Below, piece by piece: positions 33,514 through 42,749 of a stretch of 64,000 bases of DNA. The notes under the pieces were generated by a model. That model was not told the origin of the DNA. It saw only the letters and a list, made by a program, of their open reading frames with translations, and did no database searches. Position 1 is the first letter of the stretch. Each line of letters begins with the position of its first letter. The position numbers and the translations under genes were made by a program. This stretch comes from Vibrio gigantis (GTDB lineage Bacteria; Pseudomonadota; Gammaproteobacteria; Enterobacterales; Vibrionaceae). Where the stretch lies: NCBI RefSeq assembly GCF_024347515.1, contig NZ_AP025492.1, forward strand, positions 186,001-250,000. Reading direction: 5' to 3'.

Positions 33514-34344
33514 ATGAATTATTTAAAAAAACTAGGGTACACAGCAGTACTTACGGTTTGTAGTGTTCTAGCGCCGCCACTTGTCATGGCACAAAGCCCA
33601 GTTCCAGTACTTACGGTCGAGTTACCGGTACAAGGTATCACGCTGCAATATTCGCAACCTACGCGCTTAGATCAAGTATTAACGGATGCCAATGCAAATG
33701 GTGCGTTAGGCTACTTTCCGCTGTCTGCTCAGCTATTTGATCGTAATGCTCAACCGCAAATAGCGAACGTAAAACAAAAGGTATTGGATACGCTCGAGCG
33801 TTTAGCCTTACAAGAGCCACAAGTAAAATCTATGATCGAGCAGATAGAATCTTTTGACTATCAAGCACGTTACTTTGTTGAGTTAGACCAAAACGCAGTG
33901 ATGTCTCAGGCAGATAAGAACCCCCTATTGGTTTCAAAAAAAATAACTGTGGTATCAAAACAGTCAGCTTGGAAAGGGATTAGTGCTAAATCAACGGAAC
34001 AACAGCACTTTGAGTTATATCTAACCGACCGCCCAACCTCTGTATATGTAGTCGGGGCAGTAAAGCAAGCTCACACGCTGCCTTTGGTTGAACACGCTCA
34101 GCTAGATAACTATTTAACGCTGTTGCCAAAAGGGCAGCTGCTAGGTATTGCTGATAACAGCACGGCATTTGTCATCCAACCCGATGGGCAGGTGAATGAA
34201 ATCAGTTATGCCTACTGGAACGGTAAGGCCGCTTATTTTGCTCCCGGTGCTATTATTTTTATCGCCTTTGATTCGCTCCCTTCTGAGTTTTCTACTTTGA
34301 ATCAAGACATTGTCGAACTTCTACGTCATAAGGTTAATCTGTAA
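33514..34344 (+). CDS. yjbG: YjbG/GfcC-like periplasmic capsule protein
   Basis: 276 aa from ATG 33514, preferred because GTGAG stands 9 bases upstream; a GTG at 33505 overlaps the yjbF stop. Signal peptide ending near VMAQS, then the GfcC fold with SLBB-like beta-grasp elements (PTRLDQVLTDANANGALGYFPLSAQLFDRN). GfcC is a periplasmic protein of unknown precise function in O-antigen capsule assembly. The last base overlaps the yjbH start. Confidence 0.78.
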   Translation: MNYLKKLGYTAVLTVCSVLAPPLVMAQSPVPVLTVELPVQGITLQYSQPTRLDQVLTDANANGALGYFPLSAQLFDRNAQPQIANVKQKVLDTLERLALQEPQVKSMIEQIESFDYQARYFVELDQNAVMSQADKNPLLVSKKITVVSKQSAWKGISAKSTEQQHFELYLTDRPTSVYVVGAVKQAHTLPLVEHAQLDNYLTLLPKGQLLGIADNSTAFVIQPDGQVNEISYAYWNGKAAYFAPGAIIFIAFDSLPSEFSTLNQDIVELLRHKVNL

Positions 34345-36635
34345 TGTCGGCTACTCAATCATTTCCATTAACTCTACTCGCAAGTTCGATTCCGGGTGCT
34401 TTACTGGCTGTCAGCAGTTTTGCTGCTAGTGCACAAGACTTTTCTGCCACCATGCGAGAACAGCAACCCTCTGAAGTCGAGATTTCTGGCTTTAGTACGC
34501 CAACACTAAAACACTCTCAAACCAATTTTGGTGGGGTGGGTTTAATGCAAATGCCTACCGCGCGCATGGCTCCAGAGGGTGAATTCAACCTAAGTGCATC
34601 GTTCAATAACGAATATTATTTTTATAACGTTAGCCTGCAATTGATGCCTTGGTTAGAAACCACCATTCGCTATACCCAAGTTCAGGATCTGCTTTATAGC
34701 GGTGGCGGGGATCAAGATTGCTCGCAAAACTCATTTAGTGGTTGTAATACGCTTGCTGACAAAGGTATTGACTTTAAAGTTCGGTTAATGGAAGAAGGCT
34801 ACTATTTGCCAGAGCTTTCTGTCGGAGTGCGTGACTTTGGGGGGACAGGGTTATTTGATGGCGAATTTTTCGCCGCGAGCAAGCGATTTGGCCCGCTTGA
34901 TGTCACGTTAGGCATGGGCTGGGGTTACATGGGCACCAGTGGTAATATTACCAATCCATTTTGTAAAGCCAGTGACCAGTTTTGTGAACGACCGTCTGAT
35001 GTCAAAGGTAATGGGGGCAGCGTTGATTTTGAGCGTTGGTTCAAAGGCGATGCGGCAATTTATGGTGGCTTAGAGTATCAAACGCCATATAAGCCATTAG
35101 TGCTCAAACTTGAATACGACAGCAATGACTATTCACAAGATTACCCTGTTAATAGTGGCGTTGATATGACCCAACACACCCCTTGGAATGTGGGCGCTGT
35201 ATATCGCTTTAGTGATTGGGCCACGGCAAAAGTCAGTTATGAGCGTGGTGACACCTTAACCATGGGCTTTGACTTAACCACCAATTTTAATCAAATAGCC
35301 TCCGTGTGGCGAGATACCGAAGCGGCGACTTTGCGACCAAGCGAAGCAAGCAGCATGGGTGAGGTTGAACTGGCTAAGTTGACCCAAGAACTTGAGACCG
35401 TTGCCGGTTATGAGCAAGCGCAGATCTTGGTCGACGACAATACCTTTATTGTGAAAGGCGAGCAGGTGAAATATCGCAATCGAGAAGTTGCGCTAGAACG
35501 TGGGTTAACGGTTATTGCTAACCATGTTCCTGACTATATTGACACCTATAAGATCGTTGAAACCAGTAACGCAGGTGAGTTAAATCAAACCGCTATCGAT
35601 GCCAATCAATTTAAGCAAGTCGCTACATACCAGTATTTGGACTCGGATATTCAAGACGCAGCACACCCAAGTGATGTCGAATCGAAATCGGCGATCGCTT
35701 ATCACGACGGTATAACTTATTACGACGGCAGAGAACGTTTCGATGTGTCTGTCGCGCCTAATTTGGCGCAATCTTTTGGCTCAGCAGAAAATTTTTACCT
35801 ATATGCACTAGGCTTATACACCAATGCTTCTTTCTGGGCGACCAACAACATTGAGCTGTCTGGTTCTTTGTATATTAACTTGATCGACAACTACGATAAG
35901 TTTAATTATGAAATTCCAACAGATGGCACAGCGCAAACGCCACGAGTGCGAACGCTTTTCCGTTCTTACGTTGACGAGCCCGTTCGTTTAGACCGCTTGC
36001 AGTTGACGTGGTTTGAAGACTATGGCAGCGGTATCTACACTCAGGCTTACGGTGGTTACCTAGAGAGCATGTTTGCGGGTGTAGGTGGTGAAGTACTTTA
36101 CCGTCCCTACAACAGTAACTGGGCAATCGGTGCTGATGTGACAGCCATCAGTCAGCGTGACCCAGAAAGCTGGTTTGGTACGTTTGATGAAGAGCTGCAG
36201 TATCATGAAAAAGATCAGGCTTACTACAAGGTGATTGATAAAGGCACCACCGGATTTGTTACCGGCTACTACATGCCACAGTGGGGTTTCTTAAGTGACA
36301 CTTTATTTAAAGTCGGTGTCGGTAAATTCTTAGCGGGAGATATCGGTACTCGTATCGATTTCTCGAAACAGTTCAAGAGCGGTGTTATCGCCGGTGCGTT
36401 TGTTAGCTTAACCGACATGACTACCGAAGAGTACGGTGAAGGCAGTTACACCAAAGGCTTTTACGTATCGATTCCATTTGATCTAATCACGGTTAAACCG
36501 AGCTCAAGTCGATCACAGTTCACATGGCAACCGCTGACTCGTGATGGTGGTCAAGTCTTGAATAAGCAATACAACTTGTTCGAGCAAACCGACGCTCGCT
36601 CGCCTTGGTTCCAAAGACCAAGTAGCGTGAAGTAG
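34344..36635 (+). CDS. yjbH: YjbH/GfcD-like outer-membrane protein
   Basis: 763 aa. N-terminal signal (LLASSIPGALLAVSSFAASAQ), then a long beta-rich protein with alternating aromatic residues typical of an outer-membrane barrel (for example VGLMQMPTARMAPEGEFNLSASF). The start of the mature part, NFGGVGLMQMPTARM, is the family hallmark (YjbH/WbfB). It probably helps secrete or anchor polysaccharide in the outer membrane. It ends yjbEFGH and precedes wza, the same gene order as gfcABCD-gfcE. Confidence 0.85.
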   Translation: MSATQSFPLTLLASSIPGALLAVSSFAASAQDFSATMREQQPSEVEISGFSTPTLKHSQTNFGGVGLMQMPTARMAPEGEFNLSASFNNEYYFYNVSLQLMPWLETTIRYTQVQDLLYSGGGDQDCSQNSFSGCNTLADKGIDFKVRLMEEGYYLPELSVGVRDFGGTGLFDGEFFAASKRFGPLDVTLGMGWGYMGTSGNITNPFCKASDQFCERPSDVKGNGGSVDFERWFKGDAAIYGGLEYQTPYKPLVLKLEYDSNDYSQDYPVNSGVDMTQHTPWNVGAVYRFSDWATAKVSYERGDTLTMGFDLTTNFNQIASVWRDTEAATLRPSEASSMGEVELAKLTQELETVAGYEQAQILVDDNTFIVKGEQVKYRNREVALERGLTVIANHVPDYIDTYKIVETSNAGELNQTAIDANQFKQVATYQYLDSDIQDAAHPSDVESKSAIAYHDGITYYDGRERFDVSVAPNLAQSFGSAENFYLYALGLYTNASFWATNNIELSGSLYINLIDNYDKFNYEIPTDGTAQTPRVRTLFRSYVDEPVRLDRLQLTWFEDYGSGIYTQAYGGYLESMFAGVGGEVLYRPYNSNWAIGADVTAISQRDPESWFGTFDEELQYHEKDQAYYKVIDKGTTGFVTGYYMPQWGFLSDTLFKVGVGKFLAGDIGTRIDFSKQFKSGVIAGAFVSLTDMTTEEYGEGSYTKGFYVSIPFDLITVKPSSSRSQFTWQPLTRDGGQVLNKQYNLFEQTDARSPWFQRPSSVK

Positions 36636-36639
36636 AATG

Positions 36640-36862
36640 AAAAGATAGATATGGGTAGCGGGATTCGAGATTCGAAGAGCGAGAGAAGATAGATTCGGGT
36701 AACGAGTAACGAAGAGCAGGGAAAGAGCGGTATCGAATAATCGAGATTTGAACCTGCTCTTATCTCTTCGTTTACTCGTATCTCGATACTGCTCTTTAGA
36801 ACTCCGCATCTGCTCTTAGGCTTTTCGCTACTCGTTTACTCGCATCCCGCATCTGCTCTTTT
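36640..36862. repeat. Intergenic repeat cluster, copy 4 (between yjbH and wza)
   Basis: Left part in plus orientation (GATTCGGGTAACGAGTAACG then AAGAGCAG at about 36692-36719); right part with three reverse units (CTGCTCTTATCTCTTCG, TTTACTCGTATCTCG, CTGCTCTTAGGC, and so on). Inverted arrangement as in copies 1, 3 and 5. It separates the yjb genes from the wza promoter region. Confidence 0.75.
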
Positions 36863-37222
36863 ACCATTCAACTAGGTTGATAATAAGCATAAATTGTGGA
36901 TAATGTTCACGAATTAAACTAACTGCATGCGGTAGCATTTTTGCAACGTTTAGTCACTCAGTTAATTAGACAGTCCTATTCAATTTTAAGTGTCTTTTGG
37001 GCCTGTTAAGTGAGTCGGATCTAATAGGTTACGCAGTGTGATGTCGCGGAGTATCAAAGGGCGGTAGCGTCCCCTATTATTAATTGTAAATGGGAGTAAG
37101 ATCTTACTGTTTTTTATTACTCTCTCTAATTTCCTCTTGCTGTAACTGATAAAATCAAAATCCTTATTCTTTGGATGTCTTTTTAGGCGCCAGACACATT
37201 CCGTTTCTATGACTTGGTAAAT
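36863..37222. other. wza leader region
   Basis: About 360 bp of non-coding DNA that holds the wza promoter and a leader with the ops element at 37059. Apart from ops I see no gene; long 5' leaders are usual in front of RfaH-controlled operons. Confidence 0.6.
37059..37070 (+). promoter_or_regulatory. JUMPStart/ops element, copy 1
   Basis: GGGCGGTAGCGT contains the exact ops core GGCGGTAGCGT recruiting RfaH to paused RNA polymerase. It lies 153 bp before the wza start, in the expected leader position. RfaH allows long polysaccharide operons to be read without early termination. Confidence 0.9.
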
Positions 37223-38359
37223 ATGAAGATTAATAAAAATCGCCTCCTTTTAGCGCTCCTTCCTGCATTACTGGCAGGGTGTACTACTCCAGGGACTCAC
37301 CTTTCTACCGGCAATAAGAATGTGATTCTTCCTTCTGAAGAACAGCAAGAATCCGACATCTCTGATGTGGTCAATCTTTATCCATTGACGGCTCAATCTG
37401 TATCCAGCTACCGAAATGAATCTTTATTCGTTTCACAAGCTAATCCTGAACTTGATGTTGACATCGTGAAGTATGAATACCAAGTAGGTGTCGGTGATAT
37501 CTTAAACGTTACCATTTGGGATCACCCTGAATTGACCATTCCTGCGGGTTCTTACCGTAGTGCTGAAGAGGCGGGGAATTGGGTTCGTTCAAACGGCACT
37601 ATCTTTTATCCATACATTGGTAGCGTTGATGTTTTAGATAAGACTGTGGATGAGATTCGTACTGATATCACGAAGCGTCTGTCTAAATATATAGAAAGCC
37701 CTCAAGTAGACGTTAACGTTGCGGGTTTTCGTTCTCAAAAAATATATGTTACAGGTGAAGTTGAGCTACCAGGTCAACAAGCAATCACCAACATCCCTCT
37801 AACTTTGTTGGACGCGGTAAACCGTTCTGAGGGATTGTCGGAAGATGCGGATTGGCGCAATGTTTCGTTAACTCGCAATGGAGTACAAGAGTACATTTCT
37901 TTGTATGCCCTGATGCAGAAAGGCGATTTGACTCAAAATAGGTTACTGCAAGCGGGCGATATTGTTCACGTGCCGCGTAATGACGCTCAAAAAGTCTTTG
38001 TGATGGGTGAGGTCAATGACCCCCAACTATTAAAAATTGATCGTGCGGGAATGAGCCTAACAGAAGCACTCAGCAACGTAGGTGGTATCAACCAACTTTC
38101 AGCCGATGCAACGGGTGTGTTTGTGATTCGCACTTCTGATGATAAATCAGAACGCATGGCCGATATCTACCAACTCAATATGGAAGATGCCTCAGCATTG
38201 GTAATTGGCACTGAATTTGATTTAAAGCCTTACGATATTGTTTATGTAACGGCAGCACCTATTAGTCGTTGGAACCGTGTGATTGGACAATTGGTTCCGA
38301 CCATTACTGGCTTCAATGAATTAACCGAAGGTGTGCTACGTATCCGCAATTGGCCTTAG
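37223..38359 (+). CDS. wza: Polysaccharide export outer-membrane lipoprotein Wza
   Basis: 378 aa from ATG 37223; a TTG at 37214 would add 3 residues. Lipobox LLAGC (Cys near residue 19), then the PES domain ([21 protein letters not shown]) and SLBB domains, ending with the amphipathic C-terminal helix ([17 protein letters not shown]) that forms the outer-membrane pore in E. coli Wza. It exports capsule or group 4 O-antigen. GfcE is the homologue in the gfc operon. Followed by an internal terminator-like hairpin before wzb. Confidence 0.93.
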   Translation: MKINKNRLLLALLPALLAGCTTPGTHLSTGNKNVILPSEEQQESDISDVVNLYPLTAQSVSSYRNESLFVSQANPELDVDIVKYEYQVGVGDILNVTIWDHPELTIPAGSYRSAEEAGNWVRSNGTIFYPYIGSVDVLDKTVDEIRTDITKRLSKYIESPQVDVNVAGFRSQKIYVTGEVELPGQQAITNIPLTLLDAVNRSEGLSEDADWRNVSLTRNGVQEYISLYALMQKGDLTQNRLLQAGDIVHVPRNDAQKVFVMGEVNDPQLLKIDRAGMSLTEALSNVGGINQLSADATGVFVIRTSDDKSERMADIYQLNMEDASALVIGTEFDLKPYDIVYVTAAPISRWNRVIGQLVPTITGFNELTEGVLRIRNWP

Positions 38360-38378
38360 GTTAAGATAGAGCAACCAT

Positions 38379-38407
38379 CAGGTCACATTATGTGTGACCT
38401 GATTTTT
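38379..38407 (+). terminator. Hairpin terminator between wza and wzb
   Basis: CAGGTCACA (38379-38387) pairs with TGTGACCTG (38393-38401), followed by ATTTTT. A proper intrinsic terminator inside the export operon. It would raise Wza over Wzb/Wzc unless RfaH-modified polymerase reads through. Confidence 0.75.
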
Positions 38408-38441
38408 ATGTTTATGAGCCCATTACAGTTAGAAGTCAGTT

Positions 38442-38882
38442 ATGTTTAATAAAATTTTAGTCGTCTGCGTGGGTAATATTTGCCGTTCCCCGACGGGAGA
38501 GCGCGTTCTTCAAAAGCTGCTCCCAAACAAAGAAGTGGCCTCTGCTGGTATTGCTGCCGAAAAAAGTCGTTTAATTGGTAAGCCAGCAGACGATACCGCG
38601 ATTTTAATCGCCGCAGAAAACGGAACCGATGTTGAAAATCATCAATCTCAACAAGTTACACAACAACTTTGTGCTCAGTATGATTTGATATTGGTGATGG
38701 AGAAGGGCCATATGGAGGCGCTCACTCAAATCTCACCGGAAGCGCGTGGTAAAACCATGCTGTTTGGTCAGTGGATTGGCCAAAAAGACATTCCCGACCC
38801 GCACCGTCAGAGCCGTGAAGCGTTTGAATATGCTTACAAGCTGATTGAAGAAGCCGCACAAGCTTGGGCGAAAAAGCTCTAG
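38442..38882 (+). CDS. wzb: Low-molecular-weight protein tyrosine phosphatase Wzb
   Basis: 146 aa. The phosphate loop is VCVGNICRSP (Cys9 as nucleophile, Arg15), and the general-acid aspartate is in DIPDPHRQS near residue 115. It dephosphorylates the C-terminal tyrosines of Wzc, cycling the kinase during capsule polymerisation. Size and position between wza and wzc are canonical; Etp is the group 4 counterpart. Confidence 0.95.
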   Translation: MFNKILVVCVGNICRSPTGERVLQKLLPNKEVASAGIAAEKSRLIGKPADDTAILIAAENGTDVENHQSQQVTQQLCAQYDLILVMEKGHMEALTQISPEARGKTMLFGQWIGQKDIPDPHRQSREAFEYAYKLIEEAAQAWAKKL

Positions 38883-39015
38883 AAGAAGGCAGTTAGGCGT
38901 TAACTATAGTCAGTTAAGCTATGGTGAATAACCATTAATAGAATCATATAAAAGAGAAGTATATAAGCCGTATTTAACTTCTCTTCAAAATATTAGTTTA
39001 GGAAGTAGTAATCTG

Positions 39016-41187
39016 ATGACAACACAACCATCTCAGCAACCACACACAGATAACTCTGATGAGATAGATCTAGGGAAACTACTTGGTATCTTATTAGATG
39101 CTAAATGGTTAATTATACTGACCACATTTGTTTTTGCTGTGCTTGGTATTGCGTTTGCTCTGCTTTCGACACCGATATACAAAGCCGATGCCCTGATTCA
39201 AATTGAAGAGAAGAGCTCTGGCGGCATTTCATCGATGGTCGGTGATATGGGAGACATGTTCTCTCAAGAATCGTCAGCCACAACAGAAGTGGAGATCATC
39301 AAATCGCGTATGATCTTGGGCGAAACGGTCGATAAGTTTAACCTGACTACTGTGACTTCACCCAACTATACACCCATCGTCGGTAAAGGCTTCGCCCGCT
39401 TAACCGGTGACATCAATCACATCGCAGTGAGTCGTTTTACCATACCAAGTTATGCGAGTAGTTTTGCTCATACCATTCAGATTATCGATGCTGATCAAGG
39501 TGCCTACCAACTGGTTCGTGACGATGAGCGCGTTATCTTAAAAGGTAAAGTGGGTGAGCTAGCCACAGCCGATGACTACAGTTTGTTTGTGGCGGGTTTT
39601 GAATCGCATAACGATTTTGAATTTTCGATTGGTAAGCGTAGCCGACTAGAAGCGATAGAATGGTTGAAAGCTTCTTTATCTTTGTCTGAGCAAGGTAAGC
39701 AAACTGGTATTTTGAAGCTAAGCTTTGAAGGTGAAAACAAGCAACAGATTTCTGAAATTCTTAATCATATTAGCCAGAGCTACTTCTTACAAAACGTGAA
39801 GCGCAACTCAGCAGAAGCAGAGAAGAGCCTTTCTTTCTTAGAAAGCCACCTTCCTGGTATTAAATCTGAGTTGACTGGATATGAAGATACATTAAATAAC
39901 TATCGCCAAAAGAACGAATCGATCGATTTGGGCTTAGAAGCACAATCAACCCTAAAGGTGATGGTTGAGCTTGAAGCGCAGTTGAATGAACTAACGTTTA
40001 AAGAGAGTGAAGTCAGCCAGCGCTTCACTAAAGATCACCCAGCATACAAAGCCTTGCTTGATAAGCGTAAAACGCTATTGGGTGAGAAAGAACGTCTAAA
40101 CAAGCAAGTACAAAAGCTCCCGAAAACACAACGTGAAGTACTGCGTATGACACGTGATGTTGAAGTAAACCAACAAATCTACATTCAGTTACTAAACAAG
40201 GTTCAAGAGCTAAGCATCATTAAAGCGGGTACGGTCGGTAACGTTCGTATCTTAGATGACGCTCAAGTGTATGCTCGCGCCGTTAAACCGAAGAAGCCAC
40301 TGATTGTTTTGTTAGCAACGTTACTGGGTGGCATGCTAAGCGTTGCGTTTGTATTAGTGAAAGCGGCGTTCCACCGTGGCGTTGAAAGCCCAGACCAAAT
40401 TGAACAAATCGGCCTTCCGGTTTACGCAGCGGTACCAAAATCTGATTTACAGGTTGAGCTAACCAACCGCTTTAAATCGAAGAAACAGCAAACCAAGGGT
40501 ACCCAAGCTCTGCTTGCCGAATCTAACCCTGCTGACCTTTCGGTTGAAGCGCTGCGTGGCCTTCGTACCAGTTTGCACTTTGCGATGTTGGAAGCGAAAA
40601 ACAATGTGTTGATGATCTCTGGCCCTGCACCGGGTATCGGTAAATCATTCATCTCGACCAACTTTGCCGCAGTAGCTGCAAAAACAGGCCAGAAAGTGTT
40701 GTTGATTGACGCCGATATGCGTAAAGGTTACCTACAGCAAAGCTTTGGTTTGAAGTGGGACAACGGCCTTTCTGATGTATTGAGCAGCAAGAAAGAATTC
40801 GCTCAATCAGTGAAGTCGACACCAGTAGAAAACCTAGAAATCATTACCCGTGGTCAAGTGCCACCCAACCCATCTGAACTCCTTATGCACCCGCGCTTTG
40901 CAGAGCTCATGGAATGGGCATCAAAAGAATATGACTTGGTGATTGTCGATACCCCACCTGTACTCGCGGTAACCGATCCAAGTATTGTTGGCGCTTTCGC
41001 TGGTACCACATTAATGGTGGCGCGTTACGGTCAAAACACCATAAAAGAGATCGATGTTGCTCGTAACCGTTTCGAACAATCCGGCATTGAAGTGAAAGGC
41101 GTTATCTTCAACGCCATCGAGAAGAAAGCTTCAAGCTCGTACGGCTACGGTTACTACAACTACACGTATTCGAGCGACAAGAACTAA
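39016..41187 (+). CDS. wzc: Tyrosine-protein kinase Wzc (BY-kinase, chain-length regulator)
   Basis: 723 aa. N-terminal Wzz domain with two membrane segments (about residues 32-52 and 426-446) around a periplasmic coiled coil, then a cytoplasmic BY-kinase: Walker A SGPAPGIGKSF (about 533-543), Walker A' LLIDADMRKG, Walker B LVIVDTPPV. The C-terminal tyrosine cluster is YGYGYYNYTYSS. It works with Wza to control chain length and export of the polysaccharide in the inner membrane. Etk is the gfc counterpart. A copy of the intergenic repeat begins right after its stop codon. Confidence 0.95.
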   Translation: MTTQPSQQPHTDNSDEIDLGKLLGILLDAKWLIILTTFVFAVLGIAFALLSTPIYKADALIQIEEKSSGGISSMVGDMGDMFSQESSATTEVEIIKSRMILGETVDKFNLTTVTSPNYTPIVGKGFARLTGDINHIAVSRFTIPSYASSFAHTIQIIDADQGAYQLVRDDERVILKGKVGELATADDYSLFVAGFESHNDFEFSIGKRSRLEAIEWLKASLSLSEQGKQTGILKLSFEGENKQQISEILNHISQSYFLQNVKRNSAEAEKSLSFLESHLPGIKSELTGYEDTLNNYRQKNESIDLGLEAQSTLKVMVELEAQLNELTFKESEVSQRFTKDHPAYKALLDKRKTLLGEKERLNKQVQKLPKTQREVLRMTRDVEVNQQIYIQLLNKVQELSIIKAGTVGNVRILDDAQVYARAVKPKKPLIVLLATLLGGMLSVAFVLVKAAFHRGVESPDQIEQIGLPVYAAVPKSDLQVELTNRFKSKKQQTKGTQALLAESNPADLSVEALRGLRTSLHFAMLEAKNNVLMISGPAPGIGKSFISTNFAAVAAKTGQKVLLIDADMRKGYLQQSFGLKWDNGLSDVLSSKKEFAQSVKSTPVENLEIITRGQVPPNPSELLMHPRFAELMEWASKEYDLVIVDTPPVLAVTDPSIVGAFAGTTLMVARYGQNTIKEIDVARNRFEQSGIEVKGVIFNAIEKKASSSYGYGYYNYTYSSDKN

Positions 41188-41189
41188 AG

Positions 41190-41300
41190 AAGAGCCGTAA
41201 CGGGATTCGAGTAGCGAAGAGCAGATACGGGATGCGAGTGGCGAGATACGAAAAGCGCCGCTCTTCGCATCTCGTTTACCCGATACCCGCATCTGCTCTT
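41190..41300. repeat. Intergenic repeat cluster, copy 5 (after wzc)
   Basis: Plus-orientation units (GGGATTCGAGTAGCGAAGAG then CAG at about 41204-41223; GATGCGAGTGGCGAGATACG then AAAAGCG) face reverse units (CGCTCTTCGCATCTCG, TTTACCCGATACCCGCATC then TGCTCTTA) across a very short gap, so the whole element is a near-perfect long hairpin of about 100 bases. Confidence 0.78.
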
Positions 41301-41332
41301 AAAGCCATAACCGAACACGCCTTATTTACGCC

Positions 41333-41825
41333 TCAATCTTTATGCCCCTTAATATTCTTATCTGAAATCAAGAAATTCTCTTGCAACACCGCCATCAAAC
41401 CAAACAGCGCTTTGCGTGAAGTTATCTTTTGGTTACAGCTCGGCATTACAGCCACCGACCATATAAACCCCAATATTGCCCCTGTTGTGTCCTTTCACAT
41501 GCGCGCCGGTTTGTGACAGTGGCCTGCCAAGTTCGACATCCCCATTGCGACGAGTCACAAAGTGATCCCCGACGTCGCGCCAGCCTTTCTTTTTATGCCA
41601 TCGGCGAATCTCGGCTACGCCTACATCTTGCTTTGGCGGCGTAGCGCTGCAATGCACCGTAATAAAAGAGAATACCGGGCAATGAGGCAAACGCAGTAAA
41701 ACCGAAACCAGACTGAAGGCATACGGAGTTAACAGGAAAGGGGGTGCTGAAGGTAAACAAGGCTTTAACGAGGGAATAAGATCCACCTTGCTAGCCTGCT
41801 CTTCCGAGCAACCCCGCTTTTGCAA
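41333..41825 (-). pseudogene. Phage-type N-acetylmuramoyl-L-alanine amidase, broken
   Basis: The minus-strand frame contains the core of a T7-lysozyme-like amidase: ITVHCSATPP (first zinc His), DVGVAEIRRWHKKKGW, DHFVTRRNGDVELGRPL, GAHVKGHNRGNIGVYMVGG. A stop codon follows NAEL at 41433-41435. Past it, PKDNFT continues in the same frame; then a frameshift leads to RKALFGLMAVLQENFL and KGHKD, the second zinc His, before a final stop at 41333. The third ligand (Cys) is missing. Stop, frameshift and truncation make a pseudogene, probably a prophage remnant. The N-terminal 50 residues have no clear homology. Confidence 0.75.
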
Positions 41826-41838
41826 AACAGTAGGCGCT

Positions 41839-42389
41839 CTAACGACTGGTGTGGAACTCGATCAGTTGTTGGTGGAGTGTTTGACAAAATAAATCCTCGT
41901 GTTGTTGTAAATAGGCGATTAAAGACGTTGATAACGATTCTTTTAAATTAGGGTGCAATACGATGTGTTGTCGCAAACTGGTGGCTACGGTTTCTGCATA
42001 GCCGGAGTGGTGGTTTACATAGCGTAAGTACATCACGCAATAACCCAGTGGCTGTCTGCGCCGTGCTCGGCTGATCATCCAACAAAGATCCTCATAGCTA
42101 GGGTTTTCAAAGTGAGTATCTTCAAAGAACAGATCTTCAAAGTCAGGTTTTCAACATCATGCTCAGCAAAGCGCTGGTCTTCGAAATGCTTACCTTCATA
42201 GCCCTTGTACTCATCAGCCTTGTCTTTATAACCCTTATCTTTATAAACTCCGGTCTCACTGCGCTCGTCGCCATATTGGTTATCACACAATAGTGGGTGG
42301 CGCGACTGGTTGAGGGAGTAAGGTCGGCATTCGATGCTCGCCATACCGGGTTGGTACGCTGAAACAAAAAGAGAAACTATCGCCTTCAT
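41839..42389 (-). pseudogene. Unrecognised mobile-element gene with a frameshift
   Basis: Two minus-strand frames join into one protein if a single base change is allowed near 42150. The first begins MKAIVSLFVSAYQPGM at 42389 and runs to HFEDQRFAEHDVENL; the second continues DFEDLFFEDTHFENPSYEDLCWMISRARRRQPLG and ends IEFHTSR at 41839. The shared acidic FED/YED pattern across the join supports a single gene. The N-terminal part has low-complexity GYKDKADEYKGYEGK repeats. I do not recognise the family. It lies next to the amidase remnant, so probably phage-derived. Confidence 0.5.
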
Positions 42390-42749
42390 TAAGCACCTTA
42401 TTGCTGCATGGGGAGGGCAATGTACTTCAAGGTTCTTGATTGGGGGGGGGACGGTAATAACGCCAAAACAGAGGAACACAAAAAAGTGAGAGGTGCTTCG
42501 AAGGTTATCAGTCTAGATGATGGTATTGTTGCATATCGATGAGAGCAAGCAGGAGAAACACTTTTTGTTACTTTTTATCTCGCCTTACCTTTGCCCTTAA
42601 TGCCTAAAAAGTGCTGTCAATGCTCTTTATATCAATGGATTTCTGTACGAATGATCCTTTAACAAGGAGCGTTAACCATGTGTGTTTCTCTTATTCTTTC
42701 TTTTATCCCATTAAAAACCGGCTCTCCTATCAGCAAGTTGGTGTTATGA
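42390..42749. other. Divergent spacer of the mobile-element remnant
   Basis: 360 bp between the minus-strand remnant genes and the plus-strand helix-turn-helix pseudogene. It contains a run of nine G at 42442-42450. A plus-strand frame at 42611-42844 has no motif, and I read it as noise. Confidence 0.4.

Noticed and set aside
27412..41300. CRISPR array or integron attC sites as explanation of the repeats
   Set aside because: Units are inverted and imperfect with no uniform spacers, no cas genes and no integrase; attC-type core sites are not seen.
41232..41516. Plus-strand 94-codon frame
   Set aside because: It starts inside the intergenic repeat and runs antisense to the amidase remnant.
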